DNA of 64,000 nt from Alistipes sp. (lineage in GTDB: Bacteria > Bacillota > Clostridia > Oscillospirales > Ruminococcaceae): contig JAMPAJ010000001.1 of the NCBI GenBank assembly GCA_023667265.1, forward strand, positions 1,031,602 to 1,095,601. The letters are read 5' to 3'. The notes beneath the pieces are model-generated. The model was not told the DNA's origin. It saw only the letters and a list, made by a program, of their open reading frames with translations, and did no database searches. A program made the translations under genes and the position numbers. Position 1 is the first letter of the stretch, and every line of letters starts with the position of its first letter. Shown one piece after another: positions 53,446 to 62,707 of this stretch.

Positions 53446-54645
53446 ATGAAGAGTTATTCCTACATAGCTCAGGACGCCCACGGAAAGCAGGTCAAGGGCA
53501 AGGCGAATGCCGAGAATGAGCAGGAATTCCTCGAAAAGATGAAGGAGCGCGGTCTTTTTATAAAGGACTACGGCGAAGAATCGTCCGGCGCGTCGAAATC
53601 AATTTACAAATTCGGAACCAAGGAGCTTTCGTTCTGCTGCCGTCAGCTCAGCGCCATGCTCACGTCAGGTCTTACCCTGGTAAAGGCTATCGACATTCTG
53701 ACAAAGGAGCAGGAGAACGAAAAGGCAAAGGCTATCTGGCAGGACATCTATGAGAACGTTCAGAAGGGTGAATCCTTCTCCTCAACTCTCGAAATGCACG
53801 CAGGCTCATTCCCCAACTTCCTTATTTCAATGGTAAGCGCGGGCGAGTCGTCAGGTTCGCTGGACGTTATTATGACAAGAATGTCCGAGCACTATGCAAA
53901 GGAAAACAAACTGAAAAATACGGTAAAGAGCGCTATGGTATACCCGGTGATCCTTGCTGTTCTCTGTATCGTTATCGTATTATTCCTCTTTATCTTCATC
54001 ATGCCTACGTTTATTGATATGTATGAGGATAAGTCGCAGATGCCTGCCATTACAAAGGCTCTCGACGCGATATCAAAGTTCCTGAGAAAACGCTGGTATC
54101 TGGTTATCGCTCTTGTTGTAGGTATCGTATTCTTCATCAAGTATGCGCTCAAAGTACCGAAATGGCGTCTTAAAGTGGACCGGCTTCTTATCAAGGGTCC
54201 CGGTTTCGGACCTCTTATGACAAAAATCTACACGGGTCGTTTCGCAAGAACCCTTTCCAACCTTTATTCAAGCGGTATCCCTATGGTAGAATGTCTCCAG
54301 AAGGCATCCGCTATCCTCGGAAATTCCTATGTTGACGAGAAGTTTGAAGAGGTTATCGACGAGGTAAAACAGGGTGAAACGCTTTCGGCTGCCATCACAA
54401 GAACTGAAATATTCGAGTCGATGTTCTGTTCTGTAATCTACGTTGGCGAGGAGTCCGGTGCGCTTGACTCTATCCTTGAGAAAACCTCCGATTACTACGA
54501 GGAGGAATCCGATTCAGCCGTACAGCGTCTCGTAAGCATGGTCGAGCCTTTGCTCCTTGTATTTATGGGTCTTATCATCGGACTTGTGGTTGCCGGTGTT
54601 TATCCCGCACTCTACGGCTCGATGGATAACATGGAAAACGAATAA
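53446..54645 (+). CDS. pilC: Type IV filament inner-membrane platform protein PilC (GspF family)
   Basis: Integral membrane platform on which the assembly ATPase acts. About 399 residues with the two repeated GspF domains: CCRQLSAMLTSGLTLVKAIDIL and RFARTLSNLYSSGIPMVECLQKA. Membrane segments are seen at MVYPVILAVLCIVIVLFLFIFIMP, YLVIALVVGIVFFIKYAL and the C-terminal LLLVFMGLIIGLVVAGVYPALY. The start is the ATG at 53446 (MKSYSYIAQDAHGKQV) with GGAGGTGG upstream. It opens the pil operon. Confidence 0.93.
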   Translation: MKSYSYIAQDAHGKQVKGKANAENEQEFLEKMKERGLFIKDYGEESSGASKSIYKFGTKELSFCCRQLSAMLTSGLTLVKAIDILTKEQENEKAKAIWQDIYENVQKGESFSSTLEMHAGSFPNFLISMVSAGESSGSLDVIMTRMSEHYAKENKLKNTVKSAMVYPVILAVLCIVIVLFLFIFIMPTFIDMYEDKSQMPAITKALDAISKFLRKRWYLVIALVVGIVFFIKYALKVPKWRLKVDRLLIKGPGFGPLMTKIYTGRFARTLSNLYSSGIPMVECLQKASAILGNSYVDEKFEEVIDEVKQGETLSAAITRTEIFESMFCSVIYVGEESGALDSILEKTSDYYEEESDSAVQRLVSMVEPLLLVFMGLIIGLVVAGVYPALYGSMDNMENE

Positions 54646-54669
54646 ACACGGAAAGGTGGAAAAAAGAAA

Positions 54670-56343
54670 ATGCTGTCATTTGATATAACCGATAGAAACA
54701 TACGTGTTGTTAAGGGCGTCGAGAGCAACGGCAAGATCAAGATCAGCTCCGCAGCAACACTTAATCTGGAAGAAGGACTTATCGTTAACGGTCATGTTAA
54801 GGACGTCCCCAACGTTGCGACACTGGTAAACGGTGTCCTGAAAAGAAACAAGATGCCGGATAAGGAGGCTATCGTATCGCTGTCCTCAAACCTGACTATC
54901 TTCAAGGAGCTTACGGTCGCAAAGGCTAAGCCCCAGGAGCAGCAGAAGGTCGTTAAGCAGCAGATGCAGGCTGAGCTCAATCTGGACGATACCTTCAGCG
55001 TTACATATGTTATTGTGGGCGAATCTGAGGAAAAGGGAGAAAACGGCGAGCCAATGATAAAGGTTCTCGCTACTGCCTGTCCCTATGAGATCGTAAACAG
55101 CTACAGAGAGGTTTTCAAGCTTCTCGGCATTTCCCTCAGATCTGTAATGGTCGGCTGTAACTGTATCACAAAGGTTCTTCTCGCCGATACAAAGATCAAG
55201 TCGAAGATGCCGCTGCTTGCTGTACAGATCGACCCCAACTTCATTTCGCTCAACCTCTATGAGCAGGGTCAGCTTTCATTCTCACGTTTCGCATCCGTAG
55301 ATCCCGACGACTACGGCGGATCTGCCGACTACGTGTTCGAGGCTGTAAACGAGAACATCTTCCGTATGCTCCAGTTCCACAGAAGCCGTAATACGGGCGA
55401 GGTCATCGAGAACGTTATCTTCTACGGCGATACCCACGATTACGTGAGACTTACGGATGAGCTTGAAAAGCTTGATCTGAACACAAGCCTTATCAACGTT
55501 CCTCCGCAGATACACGGTCATGAGAACCTTGAGTTCTCGCTTTACGCAAACGCTATCGGCGCTATGTTCAAGCGTAACAAGGATACCGAGAAGATCAATC
55601 TTCTTGAAACAGAGCTTGGCGCAATGATAAAGAAGGCTGCCGGCGGCGCTCAGAGCGAGAATGCCGGCCTCGGACTTATGCTTGGTCTTATCCTCGGAGC
55701 GGCAGTTATAATCGGCGGCGGCGTACTCGTCACTAAGATGATAAACAACGGCGTTCAGAACGACATCGCCGATGTTGAGGATTACCTCAACGATCCGGAG
55801 ACAAAGAAGCAGCTGGCTCACCGCGAGAATCTCCTTACTATGAAAACAAAGGTCGAGGAGTATAAGGGTCAGATGGAAAATGCTCACGACGCATTCTTCT
55901 CTCAGCCTGTTGTAAACGGCGTCAAGATCGACAGGATCCAGGAGGTTCTGGATAAGACGGCTAAGGATCTCAAGCTTGACGTTGACGAGTGCTTTATCTC
56001 AACTCCAGCCTATGCGGAGGGTGTGTTCTCATTCAATGTGACAGCTGCCGGAAGCTATGAATACGTTCAGAAGCTGCCGTCCAAGTTTGTAGACAATCTG
56101 CTCGACGGCGCTTACTCCGATAACGGCGGATTCTATGCGGCAAGCTCCTATACAGGATACAATGTATCAGTAGAGGTGCCGGAGGAAACGGTGACTATCA
56201 CTGACGAGGACGGAAATGAGATGGAGGTTCCTGTTGCCGGTGATGACGATAAGAAGGAAACAGTAACATTCTCAGTTTCACTCGCCCTTGAGGGAAGAGA
56301 AAGCGCATATACGCCCGAAGCTGAAGAGGCTGAGGCTGAATAA
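54670..56343 (+). CDS. PilM-PilN fusion protein of the type IV filament system
   Basis: A 557-residue protein. Residues 1 to about 320 have the actin-like PilM pattern (MLSFDITDRNIRVVKG start; EAIVSLSSNLTIFKEL; LLAVQIDPNFISLNLYEQGQ). One membrane helix (about 334-356, GLGLMLGLILGAAVIIGGG) follows. The outside part has a coiled coil then an alpha/beta fold with an acidic end, as in PilN. In Gram-negative systems PilM and PilN are separate proteins joined through the PilN N-terminus; here that link is covalent. With PilO next, it would form the alignment subcomplex. It starts 24 bases after pilC. Confidence 0.8.
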   Translation: MLSFDITDRNIRVVKGVESNGKIKISSAATLNLEEGLIVNGHVKDVPNVATLVNGVLKRNKMPDKEAIVSLSSNLTIFKELTVAKAKPQEQQKVVKQQMQAELNLDDTFSVTYVIVGESEEKGENGEPMIKVLATACPYEIVNSYREVFKLLGISLRSVMVGCNCITKVLLADTKIKSKMPLLAVQIDPNFISLNLYEQGQLSFSRFASVDPDDYGGSADYVFEAVNENIFRMLQFHRSRNTGEVIENVIFYGDTHDYVRLTDELEKLDLNTSLINVPPQIHGHENLEFSLYANAIGAMFKRNKDTEKINLLETELGAMIKKAAGGAQSENAGLGLMLGLILGAAVIIGGGVLVTKMINNGVQNDIADVEDYLNDPETKKQLAHRENLLTMKTKVEEYKGQMENAHDAFFSQPVVNGVKIDRIQEVLDKTAKDLKLDVDECFISTPAYAEGVFSFNVTAAGSYEYVQKLPSKFVDNLLDGAYSDNGGFYAASSYTGYNVSVEVPEETVTITDEDGNEMEVPVAGDDDKKETVTFSVSLALEGRESAYTPEAEEAEAE

Positions 56344-56357
56344 GGAGGTAAACAGAG

Positions 56358-57098
56358 ATGAAACTTAATTACAGAGATAAGGTTATTCTGGGAGCTGTCC
56401 TTGCATTGGCGCTGCTGATCGCCGGATTCTTCCTCTTGATAAAGCCTGAGATCGACGATATCGGAACAAACAAGGATCAGCTTGCAGAGCTTCAGGCTAA
56501 GGAGGCGCAGGTTGCAGATCAGATCGCAGAGATCCCCGAGCTCAAGGATGATATCATGGATATCTACGCTGACTCCAAGACAATGAGCGAACCGTTCCTT
56601 GAGTACAACAGTATTTACGACTCACGCAAGGTTGATCAGTATATGCAGAGCTTTGCAACAGAGAGCAAGGTCAAGATTCTTTCGCTGACACCCGGAGATC
56701 TCTCCGCAGGAACACTGGGCTACTACTACTTCGAGCCCGTTATCGTTGGTGAGGATATGCGTACCAGCGTTGATATCAACGGCAGCGATGCAAAGTACAT
56801 TGCAGAGCAGAAGGCAGAGAGCGAGTCTCTTTCTGACAGAACGGAAGAGCAGGTTCTCTCCGCAACATACACAGTTACTCTTGAAGGCTCAAAGGAAGAC
56901 CTCTGGAAGTATATGGAAACTATCGAGAATCAGCCTGAGACTATCATCATCAATTCCATCGGATTTACAAATCTCCAGATCAAGGAAATTGAGGATGATG
57001 ACGATGATGAGGACGAGGAGATCCTTCCTACAGCTCAGATGACACTCACCCTTTACTCCGTTTACGAAATGAACGAACCCAACGTTGAAGCAGAATAA
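56358..57098 (+). CDS. pilO: PilO-like type IV filament assembly protein
   Basis: A 246-residue bitopic membrane protein: short basic N-terminus, one helix (VILGAVLALALLIAGFFLLI), a coiled coil (DQLAELQAKEAQVADQIAEI) and an outside ferredoxin-like region containing YTVTLEGSKEDLWKYMETIENQPETIIINSI, which matches the PilO pattern. The tail is acidic with an Asp/Glu run. AAGGAGG precedes the ATG, 14 bases after the PilM-PilN gene. It probably pairs with the PilN part of the preceding protein. Confidence 0.8.
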   Translation: MKLNYRDKVILGAVLALALLIAGFFLLIKPEIDDIGTNKDQLAELQAKEAQVADQIAEIPELKDDIMDIYADSKTMSEPFLEYNSIYDSRKVDQYMQSFATESKVKILSLTPGDLSAGTLGYYYFEPVIVGEDMRTSVDINGSDAKYIAEQKAESESLSDRTEEQVLSATYTVTLEGSKEDLWKYMETIENQPETIIINSIGFTNLQIKEIEDDDDDEDEEILPTAQMTLTLYSVYEMNEPNVEAE

Positions 57099-57114
57099 TA
57101 TCAGACGCTAATCG

Positions 57115-57149
57115 AAGGCAATATCCACTGTTTTTGTGGGTATTGCCTT
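57115..57149 (+). other. Strong hairpin between pilO and the PilX-like gene
   Basis: AAGGCAATATCCAC (57115-57128) pairs with GTGGGTATTGCCTT (57136-57149), 14 base pairs including one G-T. No T-run follows, so it is more likely an mRNA stability or processing element than a terminator. Confidence 0.65.
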
Positions 57150-57180
57150 ATCGGGAATAACCGGAAAGGCGGTATGTAAA

Positions 57181-60069
57181 ATGAAAAGAGAAAAGAATAG
57201 AAAATTTCACGGCTCGGTTCTGCTGACGGTTGTGTTCGTAATGGCTGTTCTTATCGTGTTCCTCTTTGGTACGCTGACTCTTGCATTGGCGGCGAACAAC
57301 AGAGCTCACGTTAACTATTCAAGTGCACAGACCGGTATTACTGCCCGTGCTGTTGCCGAGAGCGCCATCAAGGCTATCGACAACAACACTACAAGCGGAA
57401 AGGCTTACGCAAAGGCGATCGGTCAGCTTTCAGAAGGACAGGAGAAGCGCGTAAAGGTTGAGATCAACGGCGACGGCGCGGGAAGTCTCGGCCGCGCTGA
57501 CGATGTCGTGATCTCCTACGCGGGAAAGAAGAAATTTTACGATGTTGACAAGGCGGAATGGCTCGAAAGAGATCTTCTGAAATTCACATCGACAGTTACA
57601 ATGGCAGGGGTGGAGCAGTCTTCCTCTGTTTACGTGCTTAAACACTATCAGGAAGATAACGACGGCGGCGGAAGCGGCGGTGCAGGATTCGTTACCACGG
57701 CTGATGCGCATTTTGATACGCAGACAAGTATTTTTGGAGGAGCTTATATCAGCCTTCCGAGTCTTAGCGATATTAATACCTACAGCTATGACTACAAGGA
57801 TATCTCATCATTCAAGATAACAGAGGACGACGGTTCGACAAGGCAGCTTATCGGCACTCCTGCCGAGACGCAGTTTACGCTCACCAACAGCTCTGCTTTT
57901 GCGGAAGCCGATCTGTACGTGTGCAATAATATGTATGTTGAGAACTGGTCCGGATTCATTTTCCCCAGACAGGGTACAGGTATTACAGTATGGGGCGACT
58001 TCGGATTCCACGGTAACGCCGGCGATCATCTGACGTACGCTTATCATGGCACAACGGACGATCTGACATTTAACAAGATACCCTATATGTTTGTAAATGG
58101 CAGAGTCTATACGTCAGGCGGAGATGCCGGAAGCCGCAGCATAAGATTCGGCAATACCTCTTCGCCTTTCCCGATGAACGTATTCTGCGGTCAGCTGGAG
58201 GCAAATAGTGCTAAGCTTTACATAGCTTCAAGCATCTACTGCATGGATACCGACAAGGAAAACGTTCTCGTCGGAAGCGACCCGAGTAATTCAACAGCGC
58301 TTTACGCCTGGACAGGTAATGTTATTAACAAGGCTAAGGGCGATATAGCTGAGACAAAGGTCGTAGGCGACGTTTGCTCAAACGGCACGAAGCTTACTGT
58401 TGACTGTGTTGAGATCAGGGGCGACGTCCGCTCAGCAGGCGATCTTTATATCGGAAAACACGCCGTTATCCACGGAAACGTTGTTTGCGGCGGTAATCTC
58501 GAAATTGAAGACGGCGCAAAGATCGACGGAAAGATATATAACGATTCCTTCACAGGCAATGTTCAGTATGAAAATATTATCGGTTACTATTACAGACATG
58601 AGGTAACTATCGACAGTAATGGCAATTATGTAGATCCTTATGGAAATGCGCTCAACATCGACGGCTATTATCAGAACGGTAAGCTGGTGGACGGCGTTAA
58701 TTTTGATGATGTTGATGTTCTTTTCTATATCTGTAAGTGGGATTACAAACCTGAGCAGAACAGAAAAGACGGCATAAACAATAATATCAAGCCTCTTATC
58801 GAGGGCATCGACGATATTTACTACACAGAAGACGGAGGAGAGGATCTTGCTGTTCTGTCCTTCTATGCCAAGTCTAAAATAAACGGTACGGAGACTGTTG
58901 ACGGTGTTCAGAGACCGAGGATCGAGGCGGAAAGCCAGAATTATGAGCCAATTCCGGATCGTTATTTTGAAGTACCTCTGTTTGACAGCGATCCTGATGA
59001 TCCTATGTATAAGACCATCGAGGATTTCAGAAACATTTACAAAGAAAATCAGGTATATCCGGAATATGCGACACGAGAGGTCGTTCTTGGTCTGTCTGCT
59101 CCTACGGGAACTGCTTCTGAGACAAAGATAGTAAAGACTATGGAAGAGGTTCTCAAGAACGTAGCCGACCCCTATAAGGCAGCTGATCTTCCGGCGGAAA
59201 TGCTCACAAAGTATAATAATTTCTTTGCAAAGAACGGCGACGGATCTCCTGATTACAACACGTATTCAGATGCAGGAAATGAAGCGTACTGTGACAGCGT
59301 TCAGAGGATCAAGGATTATACAGGCTATTATCTCACATCTATTGATGCAAACGGAAACTATACCTACATTACAAAGGATGATAATACGGCAAGCAAGGCT
59401 GGTCTCTACATCGACAAGGACATCATTCTTGATTTCGACGGTTGGGGTGCAGAGCAGGGTAAGAATCTTGTGATAAATCCAGACGGAAAGAATCTGCTGG
59501 TCGTAGTAAAGGATATAACCATACCCTCAGGATATGATATTACTATTGATGATTCCAAGGGCGGAAGCGTATATTTCTATGTTGACAGGGACAATACCTG
59601 GAGCTGCAGCGGAAACAAGATCCTCACGAAGAGCTATAAGGACCTTCTCCAGAGAGAGAGTCAGCTGAAATATCATTCCAATCCCAGCGATCCCGGATAT
59701 GACATCAGCAATCTGACAAACGTAAAGCCTAATGTATATATTTACGGCGCAAAGGGCTCAGAGCTGGATTTCAGCAATATGAGCATTGTTACCGCAAATA
59801 TCATTTCGCCTTACCTTGGCGGAACGATCGCAGGCGGTACGGGTTCGCCTATCAGCAGCTTCTACTATGACGGATTCGATATCCGCAAGCCTGACGGTTC
59901 AACATCTGTATCGGCACAGTTCATCATCGGCTGTCTTAATGCCCAGAATGTTTCTTCCGCGAACCAGGTAAACGTTGTTTACGTAACCGACGACGGAATA
60001 AAGAGCGGCGACGGAGAAGGCGGCGAGGATGAGTTCTGGTATAAGGTACTCTACTACAGCGAATTTTAA
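57181..60069 (+). CDS. Large GspK/PilX-like prepilin-type protein with bactofilin-like segment
   Basis: About 962 residues. The N-terminus KFHGSVLLTVVFVMAVLIVF followed by LTLALAANNRAHVNYSSAQT matches PilX/GspK-type minor pilins: a hydrophobic helix after a Gly, without Glu at position 5, as in GspK. Residues 380-460 (AETKVVGDVCSNGTKLTV, EIRGDVRSAGDLYIGKHAVI, HGNVVCGGNLEIEDGAKI) form a short-repeat beta-helix pattern like bactofilins. The rest is unrecognised, with many Tyr, Asp and Asn. A tip or surface-adhesion role is inference. The start is the ATG at 57181 with AAAGGCGG upstream. It lies in the pil operon. Confidence 0.7.
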   Translation: MKREKNRKFHGSVLLTVVFVMAVLIVFLFGTLTLALAANNRAHVNYSSAQTGITARAVAESAIKAIDNNTTSGKAYAKAIGQLSEGQEKRVKVEINGDGAGSLGRADDVVISYAGKKKFYDVDKAEWLERDLLKFTSTVTMAGVEQSSSVYVLKHYQEDNDGGGSGGAGFVTTADAHFDTQTSIFGGAYISLPSLSDINTYSYDYKDISSFKITEDDGSTRQLIGTPAETQFTLTNSSAFAEADLYVCNNMYVENWSGFIFPRQGTGITVWGDFGFHGNAGDHLTYAYHGTTDDLTFNKIPYMFVNGRVYTSGGDAGSRSIRFGNTSSPFPMNVFCGQLEANSAKLYIASSIYCMDTDKENVLVGSDPSNSTALYAWTGNVINKAKGDIAETKVVGDVCSNGTKLTVDCVEIRGDVRSAGDLYIGKHAVIHGNVVCGGNLEIEDGAKIDGKIYNDSFTGNVQYENIIGYYYRHEVTIDSNGNYVDPYGNALNIDGYYQNGKLVDGVNFDDVDVLFYICKWDYKPEQNRKDGINNNIKPLIEGIDDIYYTEDGGEDLAVLSFYAKSKINGTETVDGVQRPRIEAESQNYEPIPDRYFEVPLFDSDPDDPMYKTIEDFRNIYKENQVYPEYATREVVLGLSAPTGTASETKIVKTMEEVLKNVADPYKAADLPAEMLTKYNNFFAKNGDGSPDYNTYSDAGNEAYCDSVQRIKDYTGYYLTSIDANGNYTYITKDDNTASKAGLYIDKDIILDFDGWGAEQGKNLVINPDGKNLLVVVKDITIPSGYDITIDDSKGGSVYFYVDRDNTWSCSGNKILTKSYKDLLQRESQLKYHSNPSDPGYDISNLTNVKPNVYIYGAKGSELDFSNMSIVTANIISPYLGGTIAGGTGSPISSFYYDGFDIRKPDGSTSVSAQFIIGCLNAQNVSSANQVNVVYVTDDGIKSGDGEGGEDEFWYKVLYYSEF

Positions 60070-60081
60070 GGAGGGATGACA

Positions 60082-60459
60082 GTGAAAGCTAATAAGAAGA
60101 AAAAGTTTAAAGGCATGACGCTTATTGAGATCATTGTCTCCCTGGCTATCGTAAGCATAATGACTACAGTCCTTGTGCTTACGTCGGCTGTTATAAACAG
60201 CTATATGCGCTCCAGCAACGACGTGAACAACAGGGTTGCTCAGCAGGCGCCTGTGGCTGAGGCTCAGGACAAATTTGCCGCCGACCAGTCGGCAACTGTC
60301 GGACTGGAAATTCTTATTGAAGGCGATATTTCGCTTCATGCAAACAGCTATGCTGTCTATGACAGTGCGGAAATGGCGGCACATTCAGACGAGTTCGGCG
60401 CTGGTCTCAATATGAAGTTTATTGCTGATATCGAGACTACTACCGCGCCTGCGCCGTAA
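60082..60459 (+). CDS. Type IV prepilin-like protein (short)
   Basis: About 125 residues with a class III prepilin leader: basic KANKKKKFKG, cleavage after Gly, then MTLIEIIVSLAIVSIMTTVLVL with Glu at position 5. The mature part is about 113 residues, with an Ala/Gln-rich helix and a Thr/Ala/Pro end. GTG 60082 is preferred because AAGGAGGG ends at 60075; the ATG at 60076 directly abuts that site. It lies between the PilX-like gene and a second prepilin gene. Confidence 0.85.
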   Translation: MKANKKKKFKGMTLIEIIVSLAIVSIMTTVLVLTSAVINSYMRSSNDVNNRVAQQAPVAEAQDKFAADQSATVGLEILIEGDISLHANSYAVYDSAEMAAHSDEFGAGLNMKFIADIETTTAPAP

Positions 60460-60473
60460 CGGGAGGTGCCGAA

Positions 60474-61640
60474 ATGAAGAAAATGAAAAAGCTTAAAGGC
60501 TTTACGCTCATCGAGCTGATAATTGTTCTGGCGATCTTCAGCGTAATTCTTGCGCTTGTTATGTCCTTCATCGACCCGGTCTCCAAGATCATGAAGAAGG
60601 TTTCGATAAAGGAAAGAACGGCGGCTTATGTTGACAATATCACGGAATATGTTGACAACTCAATTCACTATGCAAAGTTTATGAGAGTTTATGAGGGCGG
60701 CTACTGTGATGTCGACAGCAGCACCGGCTATGCTATGCCGGCGGTTTATACCGATGACGAGGCAAAAATAGTCAAGTCGATGGTTGACGACATCTATAAG
60801 AACGCCGTAAACGACGCTGACGAGTCCATAACAGGACGGGTACGCGTGCTTAAGCTTATCAATACTCCGGTTGACGGCTGTCCGCAGACCGGTCAGATCT
60901 ATGAGAGCGTGTACAGCTTCAAGGCACTCAAGAATTACACCAAGACTGACGGTACTGTCGAGTTTGTAAGCGATTCTACAGTTACGGCAGTCAGCGTTAA
61001 TGATCCGGTCATAAACCCGGAGCATTTTGAGGATTACTGCTACTACTACTCAAAGGGCTTTATGGATCTTGCACCTATTACCGATTCGAGTATCCCTGAG
61101 AGAAATACGGCTAACTACACGGTCGGTGATAATCCGATCTCAAACGATGGTGACGGTTACTACAGCGCGATCGTACCTATTACCTATGACGATGCAGGCG
61201 TTACAAAGAACCTTGAGATTACAAACGGCAGAAATTTTGCCCTTAATGTAACTTCATATCAGGTCGATAAGAAAAAGGGCACAAGCAACATGGAAAAGGT
61301 GACTTATACCAACGCTTCCGGCGCTGAAAGTACAGTTCCCGTTTTCTGGTCTCCGGCACACCTTACAACAGCAAGTATGGCTCTTGTAAATGTCATGAAG
61401 GCTTCTGAAACAAACGAGGTCATCTGCTGCCGTGCGATACGCGACCCTAACACCGGTGCGCAGATCAAGGAGGACGGCAAGGGCAAGTTTGAGCCTGTAA
61501 AGCCGGCGGATCTTCCCACCTCCGCATATATGGAATACAAGCCAACATATACAGAGGCAGACGGACTTACCGATAACATCTACATTGTTTATATCGTTCC
61601 CGAAGAGATAAACGATACGGTCATTGCTTACTATAAGTGA
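60474..61640 (+). CDS. Type IV prepilin-like protein (long)
   Basis: A 388-residue prepilin with the leader MKKMKKLKG, cleavage before FTLIELIIVLAIFSVILALV and Glu at position 5. The mature part (about 379 residues) is much longer than a typical major pilin, so it is probably a minor or tip pilin, or a pilin with an added domain. The C-terminus is rich in Tyr and Thr. CGGGAGG precedes the ATG. It is the last gene of the pil operon before a terminator. Confidence 0.85.
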   Translation: MKKMKKLKGFTLIELIIVLAIFSVILALVMSFIDPVSKIMKKVSIKERTAAYVDNITEYVDNSIHYAKFMRVYEGGYCDVDSSTGYAMPAVYTDDEAKIVKSMVDDIYKNAVNDADESITGRVRVLKLINTPVDGCPQTGQIYESVYSFKALKNYTKTDGTVEFVSDSTVTAVSVNDPVINPEHFEDYCYYYSKGFMDLAPITDSSIPERNTANYTVGDNPISNDGDGYYSAIVPITYDDAGVTKNLEITNGRNFALNVTSYQVDKKKGTSNMEKVTYTNASGAESTVPVFWSPAHLTTASMALVNVMKASETNEVICCRAIRDPNTGAQIKEDGKGKFEPVKPADLPTSAYMEYKPTYTEADGLTDNIYIVYIVPEEINDTVIAYYK

Positions 61641-61651
61641 TAAAATTAAAA

Positions 61652-61695
61652 CAGGCAGCAGTCATAAAAATGCTGCTGCCTGTAATTTATTTTTG
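61652..61695. terminator. Terminator between the pil operon and prepilin peptidase
   Basis: CAGGCAGCAG pairs with CTGCTGCCTG around a ten-base A-rich loop. T-rich sequence (TAATTTATTTTT) follows on the plus strand; the minus-strand side (AATTTTA) is weaker. Confidence 0.8.
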
Positions 61696-61709
61696 CTGTT
61701 TTCTGAAGA

Positions 61710-62555
61710 TCAAAGCGCAGGTTCGGCAGTGAGAAGCCCTATGTACCACGACGCTATCTGGTTTCCCCAGAGCATTGCCGCTGCTATGCCGATCGAAAGA
61801 AACGGCCCGAAAGCGATCTTTGATTCCTTGTTAAGGCAGAATTTCCAGATACTGCCGAAGATCGCAAGACTGACAATACCAAATAATGCTGAAACGATAA
61901 CAGCCTGTGTTCCCAGCAATGCGCCGGCGGCGACCATAAGCAGGGTATCACCAAGCTCGATAGCACGGAAGTCCTCCCCGAATTTTTTCCGGATAATGGG
62001 ACGGCTCACCTCTCCGATGATGAAGAAGGGCACGCTTATTGCAAGCGCTCCTATTATTCTGTGCTTCAGTGAGACCTCGTCGGTGAAAATTGCAGCAGGA
62101 ACGGCAAGCATCAGGAGCAGACCGACAATTATCATGTCGATCTCCTGAGTGTCCCAGTCCATGAATGCGATGATGACGAGCAGCGACATGGCAACGCAGG
62201 TTATTATGGCTTTAGCATTGATATCGAGTATCATGAACGTCAGCACATAAAGGATTCCGTTGAGAGATTCGACTATCGGATATCTCGGCGAGATCTTTTC
62301 GCCGCAGCTATGGCATTTTCCGCGCAGGAACAGCCAGCTGAAAACAGGTATCAGGTCGATTGCCCTGATCTTAGCGCCGCAGGTCATGCAGTGGGAGGAA
62401 CGCTTTATAAGCGATTCATTCCTTGGCAGACGGATAATGACGACGTTCAGAAAGCTTCCGATACAAATGCCGAAGAGAAAAACAATGGTTAAAAACATGA
62501 TCTTGAAAGCAAGCCCCGTATATTCGTTATGGAGCATATTTGCGAAATCGGACAT
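61710..62555 (-). CDS. pilD: Prepilin peptidase (A24 aspartic, PilD-like)
   Basis: Membrane aspartic protease that cuts prepilin leaders and N-methylates the new N-terminus. About 281 residues. The N-terminal domain has GICIGSFLNVVIIRLPRNES and the two zinc CxxC pairs (CMTC, CHSC) of bifunctional enzymes. The first catalytic Asp is in AFMDWDTQEID. The second motif reads ELGDTLL instead of GxGD. About seven membrane segments. The start is the ATG at 62555 (MSDFANMLHNEY) with AAGGAGG upstream. It is transcribed towards the pil operon from a promoter shared with the pilB region. Confidence 0.92.
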   Translation of the reverse strand: MSDFANMLHNEYTGLAFKIMFLTIVFLFGICIGSFLNVVIIRLPRNESLIKRSSHCMTCGAKIRAIDLIPVFSWLFLRGKCHSCGEKISPRYPIVESLNGILYVLTFMILDINAKAIITCVAMSLLVIIAFMDWDTQEIDMIIVGLLLMLAVPAAIFTDEVSLKHRIIGALAISVPFFIIGEVSRPIIRKKFGEDFRAIELGDTLLMVAAGALLGTQAVIVSALFGIVSLAIFGSIWKFCLNKESKIAFGPFLSIGIAAAMLWGNQIASWYIGLLTAEPAL

Positions 62556-62588
62556 GGTTTTGACCTCCTTAATAAATGTGATATAAAT

Positions 62589-62616
62589 ATTATAACACAT
62601 TTTGAAAAAAATTCAA
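62589..62616 (-). promoter_or_regulatory. Promoter of the prepilin peptidase gene
   Basis: Minus strand: TTGAAT (62611-62616), 16-base spacer, TATAAT (62589-62594). It overlaps the divergent pilB promoter. Confidence 0.65.
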
Positions 62617-62630
62617 GTATAATTTAAGAT
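62602..62630 (+). promoter_or_regulatory. Candidate promoter of pilB
   Basis: TTGAAA (62602-62607), 17-base spacer, TAAGAT (62625-62630). It would start a leader of about 180 bases containing the structured element at 62708-62801. Confidence 0.5.
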
Positions 62631-62707
62631 TGCTTAAAATTTTCTGATAATTTCTGTGCAGGCATCAGACAGGTGCAGTTTTAATTTTAAGCAGCTTAGA
62701 AAAATAG

